Shown one piece after another: positions 1 through 7,992 of a stretch of DNA of 15,069 bases. Under the pieces are notes generated by a model. The model saw only the letters and a list, made by a program, of their open reading frames with translations. It was not told where the DNA came from and ran no database searches. A program made the position numbers and the translations under genes. This DNA comes from Pelagophyceae sp. CCMP2097 (Eukaryota; Sar; Pelagophyceae): the NCBI GenBank assembly GCA_026770575.1, contig MU658041.1:1-15069 (forward strand). Direction: 5' to 3'. Within the stretch, counting starts at the first letter, position 1; each line of letters opens with the position of its first letter.

Positions 1-155
1 GCGTCCTTTGCCCTTGGAAACCGTTCGGTCTCTGTGGCACCTTGTTTGACTCTGCTCGTCCGCGCCCTGCTCGTCCACGACACGCGTCGCGTAAGCTGCC
101 CCCCAAAGAAGAAGAAAAAACGAACCCTGCGACATCCTCGTAGAATTATCGTAGC

Positions 156-734
156 ATGGAACCCTCCGCGACTTCGGCGCCGGCGACGCACGCGCCCACG
201 GCCCTCGAGCGCGACAACTGGCTGCAGCGGCGCGAGCAGCAATACAGCATGCTCATGACGTACGGCGCCCATTCCTCGCACGGCGGCCCCTTTTTCGAAA
301 AGAAGGAGCGCGCCGCCGCGCTCGTCGGCCCCGCGCGCGAGCGCGACCTGCAGCGCTCGCCGTCGGCGCTCTACTCCTCCCTCAACTTCGAAGTCGAGCG
401 CGGCTCGGCCGCCGCCGCGCGCGCCGCGGATTCGCCCGCCGCGGCGCGCGTCGACCACCCGAGGACGTTCAGCGACGCCGACAGCGTCGTCGACGGCTCC
501 GGCGACGCCTCGGGCAAGGATAGCGCAAGCATCGTCTCCGCAGACGGCTACGCCGCCGCCGCCGCCGCCGCGGACGCCGAGGCCGCGGTGCTCGCCGCCG
601 CCAACGCGCGCCGCGCCGCGCGGGCGGCGCGGCCGGCCGGGAACTTTGCCGACAAGATACCCGCGCCCTCTGACGACGACGGCGACAAACCCCCGATATA
701 TTGCGTTGCGAAGCGGAACAAGTTCACCGCGTGA
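156..734 (+). CDS. Hypothetical protein, single exon, 192 aa, likely disordered
   Basis: One uninterrupted frame runs from an ATG in purine context (TAGCATGG) to a TGA. I recognise no family. The first ~60 residues contain a charged stretch with ERDNWLQRREQQYSML, which could form an amphipathic helix, followed by GGPFFEKKERAAALVGPARE. The middle is Ser/Asp-rich, and residues ~133-165 are an Ala/Arg low-complexity tract. The C terminus is charged and ends KRNKFTA. No signal peptide, membrane segment or catalytic motif is visible. The upstream 155 bp hold a repeated CTGCTCGTCC and an A-rich patch, consistent with a 5' leader. GC-rich third positions match the other genes, and the codons read as sensible protein throughout. 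I am fairly sure it is coding but have no functional call. Confidence 0.6.
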   Translation: MEPSATSAPATHAPTALERDNWLQRREQQYSMLMTYGAHSSHGGPFFEKKERAAALVGPARERDLQRSPSALYSSLNFEVERGSAAAARAADSPAAARVDHPRTFSDADSVVDGSGDASGKDSASIVSADGYAAAAAAADAEAAVLAAANARRAARAARPAGNFADKIPAPSDDDGDKPPIYCVAKRNKFTA

Positions 735-895
735 CGAAACCCGACGAAACTAAAAGGGCCGCGATGACCCGCGCCGTCTTGTGAGGTGCATCCCCGGGGG
801 TTGGATCCTGGGGCTTTCACAAGGCACATCTTTAACAAGAGACATTTCCGCCGGGCTGCCTCTGGAGTTTGCCTGCAAAAAAGTGAATGTAGAAT
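735..895. other. Spacer downstream of the 192-aa gene, left flank of the MITE
   Basis: This probably holds the 3' untranslated region of the preceding gene (direct repeat GACGAAAC just after the stop). No gene is supported. The last nine bases, ATGTAGAAT (887-895), are the left half of a sequence that recurs uninterrupted, in inverse orientation, at 2662-2688. They are therefore the pre-insertion flank of the element that starts at 896. Confidence 0.4.
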
Positions 896-929
896 AGAGA
901 GGTTCACTTTTTTTGAACAAGTTCAGAAC
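896..929 (+). repeat. Left terminal inverted repeat of the MITE
   Basis: It reads AGAGAGGTTCAC, then seven T, then GAACAAGTTCAGAAC. The partner is 1426-1458 on the opposite strand, with one homopolymer length difference and one substitution. Confidence 0.85.
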
Positions 930-1010
930 TGGTTCAGAAAACGCAAATACGCTGTTCTGAACTGCTCTGAACTTGTTCAGAACACCGAGTTCTGAACTCT
1001 GGTTCAAAAC
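921..1010. repeat. Subterminal cluster of GTTCAGAAC/GTTCTGAAC motifs
   Basis: Seven exact or one- to two-mismatch copies of a 9-bp near-palindrome start at 921, 932, 954, about 964, 975, 989 and 1002. More copies lie near the right end (1400-1408, 1415-1420, 1426-1434). Clustered copies just inside both TIRs suggest protein-binding sites of the cognate transposase. That role is inference from position. Confidence 0.6.
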
Positions 1011-1228
1011 TGCCTTGCACATTGGAAAATACGAGGGTTGAACAGCGTTTATTGCGTGCCGCGGGGTCCGTCCCGGCGGCCGTCCTCGCTCCGTAGCGCA
1101 CCGTTTTCGACGCGCCCGGGCGCGATCGACGCGCGCCGCCGCCGCGCGCTCGGCGCGACAAACGCGCCGCCGAAGCGCGTCGCCCTTCGCGCCGCGCGCA
1201 GCGAAAACAGTTTCCGCGCGACACCCAA

Positions 1229-1263
1229 ACAATTTCCGTGATAGCCTATCACAATTTCCGTGA
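1229..1263. repeat. 15-bp palindrome between two direct repeats, inside the MITE
   Basis: GTGATAG-C-CTATCAC (1238-1252) is a perfect 7-bp inverted repeat around one base. It overlaps two copies of ACAATTTCCGTGA (1229-1241 and 1251-1263). Function unknown. Confidence 0.5.
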
Positions 1264-1425
1264 CCCAATGCAGTTGAGTGCAATTCAACTTTTTCTGCGT
1301 CGCGTTTGACGTTTTGTTCTCTGCAGGACACGTCGGCCTCACCACGAGAAGCGCACAGCACGGCCAGTCAGCCTCACAGCCAATAAATATTTTGAACAAG
1401 TTCTAAACTATCGCCTGAACTCTGA

Positions 1426-1458
1426 GTTCAGAACTTGTTCAAAAAAGTGAACCTCTCT
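1426..1458 (-). repeat. Right terminal inverted repeat of the MITE
   Basis: It reads GTTCAGAACTTGTTC, then six A, then GTGAACCTCTCT, mirroring 896-929. It also pairs with 1390-1408 (18 of 19 positions, 17-nt loop), so the right end can fold into its own strong hairpin. Confidence 0.85.
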
Positions 1459-1496
1459 AATGAAAGGCAATTTAAGCACCATGGCAATTTAAGAAC
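1459..1496 (+). repeat. Copy A of the AATGAAAGGCAATTTAAG repeat, with a partial tandem copy
   Basis: The 18-bp AATGAAAGGCAATTTAAG (1459-1476) recurs exactly on the opposite strand at 2665-2682. GGCAATTTAAG is repeated again at 1483-1493, followed by AAC as in the other copy. Before the MITE inserted, this copy continued leftward into ATGTAGAAT (887-895), also as in the other copy. Confidence 0.75.
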
Positions 1497-1560
1497 CGTT
1501 CGCGAAAATTTTCGAAGCGCGCATCCGTGCGCTTTTAGGCCGCCGCGCGCGGTCATGAAC

Positions 1561-1614
1561 TAGTTTTTTAGAGCTATAGACTGTTTTCATAGCTACAGAC
1601 TAGTTTTTCAGAGC
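1561..1614 (+). repeat. Degenerate tandem repeat of ~20 bp (T-tract plus AGAGCTAYAGAC)
   Basis: Two and a half units sit side by side: 1561-1581, 1582-1600 and 1601-1614. Each is a T-rich tract followed by a variant of AGAGCTATAGAC. A further isolated copy, TTTCGGAGCTACAGAC, lies at 1731-1746. No function is evident. Confidence 0.55.
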
Positions 1615-1620
1615 GTTCTC

Positions 1621-1700
1621 GGCGCCTCTGTCGCGACCCAACGCCCCGCAATTCGATTGAAGAGACTGGGTTGGCGTATGGGCACGTATACAGAGGCGCC
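1621..1700. repeat. 80-bp segment bounded by the inverted repeat GGCGCCTCTGT
   Basis: GGCGCCTCTGT at 1621-1631 and ACAGAGGCGCC at 1690-1700 are exact inverted copies flanking a 58-bp unique centre. The 10-bp core CAGAGGCGCC recurs at about 6150 and 14635. It may be a hairpin or a very small element; nothing distinguishes the two. Confidence 0.4.
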
Positions 1701-1898
1701 TTAAACGGCCGGTTCTTATATTGCCGTTTTTTTTCGGAGCTACAGACCCGACTTCGTTTCGCCTGTGGTCAAGTCCTCACAGAGGACCTCAATGGACCCC
1801 ATGATTTGCAGGTGGCTGGAGGGGTCCCATACGCGCCCTCTGACACCATAAAACACACCATCGTCGCCGCCGTCCGACCGCTGAATTTTTTTCCGCTT
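1701..1898 (-). other. Coding-like relic in the repeat region
   Basis: No intact gene is supported. The minus strand holds a short open stretch reading WDPSSHLQIMGS (around 1791-1829). This resembles DPESHVQIEGS on the minus strand at 6431-6463, and the two DNA segments match at about 25 of 33 positions. It is most simply a decayed fragment of a repeated coding sequence. Confidence 0.3.
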
Positions 1899-1943
1899 GG
1901 CCTCAAGGGGCAAGCAAAATAACAGTGCGGAACCACATGACAC
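1899..1943 (-). repeat. Left arm of a diverged inverted repeat bracketing the 152-aa gene
   Basis: Read on the minus strand, this starts GTGTCATGTGGTTCCGC and ends TTGCCCCTTGAGGCC. It aligns with 2615-2660 on the plus strand at about 39 of 46 positions. The arm ends 106 bp before the start codon at 2050. The matching arm starts 106 bp after that gene's stop. Confidence 0.75.
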
Positions 1944-2005
1944 AAACCCGGTTCACCTTGCAAATCTAGTTGGTCTAGTCCCTAACGGTCATATAACGGC
2001 TACAA

Positions 2006-2053
2006 ATGGAGCCCATAGCCCGCGACTGGGTCGGCCGAGGCGCTGAAGGATGA
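2006..2053 (+). other. 15-codon upstream ORF overlapping the next start codon
   Basis: An ATG at 2006 (context ACAAATGG) opens a 15-residue frame, MEPIARDWVGRGAEG. Its TGA (2051-2053) overlaps the ATG of the 152-aa gene as ATGA (2050-2053). In eukaryotic mRNAs such an overlap can permit termination-reinitiation. It could also be chance, or the real leader could start downstream. Confidence 0.35.
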
Positions 2054-2508
2054 AGCGCGCGGGTACGCCCCCGGCGCAGCCCCTGGCAAAGCCTGCCTGG
2101 AGCGACGTCGCCAAGTGCGATAAGGTCAAGAAGCCCGAGTGGGGCGAGCGGACGGGGAAGCTGGACTCGTCGTTCACGTACACGGCCGAGGGCTTCAAAG
2201 CCAAGGACCCGCGCTTCTCTGAGGAGTCGGTCACGGTCACGATCATGGTCCTGTCAGACGGCCGCCTGCGTTGCATGCAGGAGCACTGGGAGCGCATGCA
2301 CGCGACGATCACCATGCCCGCGTCGCTGGTGGCCGACCTCCAGATCGGGGCCGATGAGCGCGCCGAGCTCAAGAAGTTCAAGACGGCGTCGGCGGCGTCC
2401 CAGACCAAGAAGCGCCGCCGCAGCGCCGCTGCCGCGGCGCCGGGGGTGGCCGCGAACAAAGCGCGCCAGCAGCAGTCCACCCAGCGATGGAACACGGGGC
2501 CGTGCTGA
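2050..2508 (+). CDS. Hypothetical basic protein, 152 aa, in an inverted-repeat-bounded segment
   Basis: The single-exon frame runs from ATG 2050 to TGA. An in-frame TGA two codons upstream (2044) fixes the start unless splicing intervenes. No family is recognised. Residues 1-55 are Lys/Pro/Trp-rich (KPAWSDVAKCDKVKKPEWGE). Residues ~58-110 look folded, with a strand-like VTVTIMVL segment and then LRCMQEHWERMHATITMPASLVADL. Residues 119-125 (TKKRRRS) are a good nuclear-localisation-like basic cluster, followed by an Ala/Gln-rich tail ending in Cys. There is no DDE, RT or integrase signature. The gene sits between diverged inverted repeats 106 bp away on each side and beside other repeats. It may therefore be cargo or an accessory protein of a mobile element rather than a core gene. 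Confidence that it is coding is moderate. Confidence 0.5.
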   Translation: MKRAGTPPAQPLAKPAWSDVAKCDKVKKPEWGERTGKLDSSFTYTAEGFKAKDPRFSEESVTVTIMVLSDGRLRCMQEHWERMHATITMPASLVADLQIGADERAELKKFKTASAASQTKKRRRSAAAAAPGVAANKARQQQSTQRWNTGPC

Positions 2509-2614
2509 GTCGTCACCGCCGGGCGCAACCCAGTGACGGTTCGGGTTTTCTAAAAAAACGAAATTTTCCACCAAGCAATGATTGGGTTCGGCGCTTAAAA
2601 TTCTAGTCTAGTTA

Positions 2615-2660
2615 GTGTCATGTGGTTCCGCGCTGCGTTTTTGCGTGCCCCTTGTTGGCC
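2615..2660 (+). repeat. Right arm of the inverted repeat bracketing the 152-aa gene
   Basis: It starts GTGTCATGTGGTTCCGC, pairs with 1899-1943 in inverse orientation and ends GGCC. Directly outward (2662-2688) lies copy B of the AATGAAAGGCAATTTAAG repeat. In the left arm the corresponding outward copy is displaced by ~400 bp of other sequence. Confidence 0.75.
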
Positions 2661-2661
2661 T

Positions 2662-2688
2662 GTTCTTAAATTGCCTTTCATTCTACAT
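2662..2688 (-). repeat. Copy B of the AATGAAAGGCAATTTAAG repeat (uninterrupted, empty site)
   Basis: On the minus strand it reads ATGTAGAAT, then GAAAGGCAATTTAAGAAC. The left copy (887-895 plus 1459 onward) has the same order, with the 563-bp element inserted after AAT. This makes copy B a natural pre-insertion reference. Confidence 0.75.
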
Positions 2689-3035
2689 GTAGGAATTCCT
2701 ATATCAGTGTCCGACGAAAGGAAGGGCGCGTCCCGAACTGGCGAGCGCGCTCCGGCATGGCCGAGGGCCCTCCGGCCTGGAAGCCTGACTTCGTTTCGAG
2801 GTTTATTGACATAGACCCCTCCGGTGTAAAGCCCCACCCAGGGTGGATAATAAGCAAGCAACCAAGCGATGGCCCACCGTAATCCGAACACAGGGAACCG
2901 CTGCGTGGTCGCGATCCGGGAAATGCTCGCGAGTGCGCCTCTTTGCCTGCCTCGTTATGCGGCCGCGGCGTGGGATTGGTAATGTCTCTTCGTGGCTTAA
3001 GAGGGTCGAAGCTCGGTCGCGGAGCCTCGCCGGCG
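2689..3035. other. Spacer without a supported gene; holds a 41-codon open frame
   Basis: The only notable content is a small plus-strand frame, 2757-2882. It starts MAEGPPAWKPDFVSRFI and ends ISKQPSDGPP, and its composition is protein-like, but it has no recognised relative. The segment lies between the repeat arms and the 3' end of CDC48. No terminator or RNA gene is visible. Confidence 0.3.
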
Positions 3036-6109
<3,074 letters not shown>

Positions 6110-6276
6110 CTACAAACAAAACAGAACCGTCGCGTCAGAACGCCGGCCAACAGAGGCGCCTTTCATTCGGGGGAAGCGGGGGCCTCTCATGGCGCGCAGT
6201 ATAAGGAGCCGCTGGAGGGCGATCGCAGCCCGACCCCCCACATCTCCGACGCGACGACGCTCCTTCGCCTACGCAC
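6110..6276 (-). promoter_or_regulatory. CDC48 upstream region, possible 5'-UTR intron
   Basis: Immediately before the CDC48 ATG the minus strand reads TTTTGTTTGTAG, a textbook polypyrimidine-AG acceptor. A GTGCGT donor at 6276-6271 would make a 167-bp leader intron. The alternative is an ordinary 5' leader that happens to end in TAG. A TATAAGG/CCTTATA motif lies inside (about 6200), next to GAATGAAAGGCGCCTCTG. Confidence 0.3.
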
Positions 6277-6725
6277 TGTGTCACGAGTGATTCGTGGCGG
6301 CACGAGTTTTTTCGTTTTAGCAGCTTCAACATAATTATTTTTTCAGAAACTTCCTACCGTAACTATCGCGTGGCAGAACGATCATTTGAATCTCAAAGCC
6401 CTTCGGGTTGGATGACCAGTCGCTCCTGTGCAGGACCCCTCGATCTGCACGTGGCTCTCCGGGTCAATCATCTCTCCGGGGTTAAAATTAAAACCCTCAC
6501 CTCACGGCGTCCCAGGCCCCCAGGGAGGAGTGCGACTCGGAAGGTCTCGAGTCGACGTTGCGATAAAGGAAGAACAGCCGTTAGTCGTGGAGCGCGCGAG
6601 CTTCACGGACGCGACGGAATATGGGAAATCTCGCGGCGGGCCCCTCGGCGGGGGAGCCCGCGGCGAGTCGAGACCTTGTGGGCCGGCTGGACTGGGCCCG
6701 GCCCCGAAGCGCACGGGCGCTGCGT
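6277..6725 (-). other. Spacer between CDC48 and ATP synthase b with coding-like relics
   Basis: No intact gene is supported. On the minus strand 6471-6382 is a 29-residue frame beginning MIDPESHVQIEGS. It resembles the relic near 1791-1829. In another frame, 6424-6335 reads like a C-terminal exon (DWSSNPKGFEIQMIVLP ... KKFL-like tail before a TAA) and is preceded by an acceptor-like TCCTGCACAG. This could be a frameshifted pseudogene fragment, an unrecognised last exon, or chance. About 6300-6360 is an AT-rich patch. The 3' UTR of ATP synthase b must lie at the high end. Confidence 0.3.
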
Positions 6726-7849
6726 CTACTTGGCGGCCTGGGCAGCGTCTTTGGCCACCTGGGCGAAGAACTGCTTGTAGAGGCCGGCGACCGTGTTCGA
6801 CTTGCCCGCCGCCTTGGGGTCCGCAATCGCCGCAATCGCCTCACTCATCAGCAGGGCCCGGATGTCCTGCTTCTCCGCCATCTCCTTGGCCACGAAGACC
6901 TTGGCGTCGGCCAGGAGCCCGGCGAGGACCTCGTTCTTCCGCTTCTCCTGCTCGCTTACCATAGCGTCGAGCGACTTCACCGTTTCGGCGTAGATCGACC
7001 ACTGCAGCTCCAGCTGCGCGGGGGGCAATCGCGCTTTCGACGCAAGCCCTCCCCGGACGGGCGCGCCGCGGGCCAAGAGGCCGCCGCCCGACGGCCGCGC
7101 GTCGACGTCGCGGGCAGCGGCGCCCCAGAGGGCGCAAAGGCAGGCGCCTCACCGTGGTGGCGGCCGTGAGCGCGTCGGAGACCTCGAGCTGGGCCTGGTA
7201 GAGCCCCTTGGTGTCCGTGATCGTCGCGATGCACTCCTCGTGCACCAACACGGTTTCCTGGAACTTTGCAATCGCCGCGTCCTCGAGCGCGTTGTGCTGC
7301 GCGATGATCGCGTGGCCCTTGGCGTCGAGCCTGCGGTGACGGCGGCGTCACGACGGCGCGGCGCCCCCGCGGGGGGACGGGGCGGCGCCGCGGCCTCGCG
7401 CCAAAGGCGCGCCCGCGGGCGCCGCGCAAAAGACGCGGCGCGGGACATCTCGGCGACGGAGTCGCCGCCCAGCCGGTACGCCGTGCCGCAGAAGCTGCGC
7501 GCGCGCGGGTGTCGCCGCCGAAAATAGCCGCGGCGGCCGCGCAGGCACGCACAAAACAAAGCAGGCGACGAGCTGCGTCTCCGCGCTGAGGATGAGGATC
7601 TCGTTCTCGATGGCGGGGATGGCGACGAGGATGCCGAGCGGCAGCTGCACCCGCCAGTCGTCGAGGCCGTACCTGGCGCGCAGGATGCCGCTGCAACCGG
7701 GGCGCCTCAACACGCGGCGCGCACCTCGCGAAGAAGCCAGGCTCTTCGGCGACGAGGGCGGGCCCGGGGGCCGCCGCGCTGAAGGCGCGCGGCGCCGCCG
7801 CGCGCGCGCCGCGCGCGAGCACGCGCGGGAAGGCACGGGACAGCATCAT
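6726..7849 (-). CDS. ATP5PB: Mitochondrial ATP synthase F0 subunit b, five exons, 258 aa
   Basis: The peripheral-stalk subunit b anchors the F1 head to F0 in the inner mitochondrial membrane. Minus-strand exons: 7849-7725, 7690-7553, 7494-7447, 7330-7153 and 7013-6726. Introns are 34, 58, 116 and 139 bp, all GT-AG, and the joined frame is open for 258 codons. Residues 1-~30 (MMLSRAFPRVLARGARAA) are Arg/Ala-rich without acidic residues, a typical mitochondrial presequence. YGLDDWRV then leads to a hydrophobic segment (~58-77), a short polar turn with SAET, and a second hydrophobic segment (~81-94, LVACFVFFCGTAY). A long charged helix follows to the C terminus, as in the Mt_ATP-synt_B family. 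Length fits the precursor (~250 aa). The start at 7849 was preferred to an in-frame ATG at 7900 because it gives a clean presequence. The second Met at 7846 is equally possible. Confidence 0.85.
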
Positions 7850-7992
7850 CGACGACGACCAGAAGACAAGATCTCTGGCTCCCCGAGGGACGTTGGTCAA
7901 CGGCCCACCTCGCGTTACGACGCCGGCGTCGCGCGCGCCCCGCGGAGTGGCCCTCGAGGGATGGGCTCGCGAGGCGCGTAGTCGGCTCCGGC
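7850..7992. promoter_or_regulatory. Bidirectional promoter region between head-to-head genes
   Basis: Only 143 bp separate the start codons of ATP synthase b (minus) and the IQ-motif gene (plus). Both 5' leaders and any core promoters must fit here, or within transcribed sequence. No TATA box is visible and the segment is GC-rich. Shared control is inferred from geometry. Confidence 0.5.

Larger units (their letters stand above)
896..1458. mobile_element. Non-autonomous DNA transposon (MITE-like), 563 bp, with TIRs and AAT target duplication
   Basis: The element starts AGAGAGGTTCAC and ends GTGAACCTCTCT. Its terminal inverted repeats of 33-34 bp differ by one base in a T/A homopolymer and one substitution. 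It is flanked by AAT on both sides (893-895 and 1459-1461). An unoccupied copy of the flanking sequence lies at 2662-2688 and contains a single AAT, which independently fixes the element ends and the 3-bp target duplication. Both ends carry many copies of the near-palindrome GTTCAGAAC/GTTCTGAAC, as expected for subterminal transposase-binding repeats. The middle (~1050-1300) is GC-rich and shows no convincing gene, so the element is probably mobilised in trans. A 3-bp duplication occurs in PIF/Harbinger and some CACTA elements, but I cannot assign a superfamily. Confidence 0.8.

Noticed and set aside
788..825. tRNA T-arm/B-box-like sequence (GGGGGTTGGATCCTGGGG)
   Set aside because: The loop deviates from GTTCRANNCC, and no acceptor stem, anticodon arm or A box can be found upstream.
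750..1361. 203-codon minus-strand frame across the MITE, considered as a transposase
   Set aside because: No DDE-type motif, composition is Arg/Ala/Cys noise, and it crosses the precise left boundary of the element at 896.
895..1459. TA target duplication, implying a Tc1/mariner element
   Set aside because: TA does flank a slightly shorter reading of the TIRs, but the empty site at 2662-2688 contains GTAGAATGAAAGG, which is only explained by a duplicated AAT.
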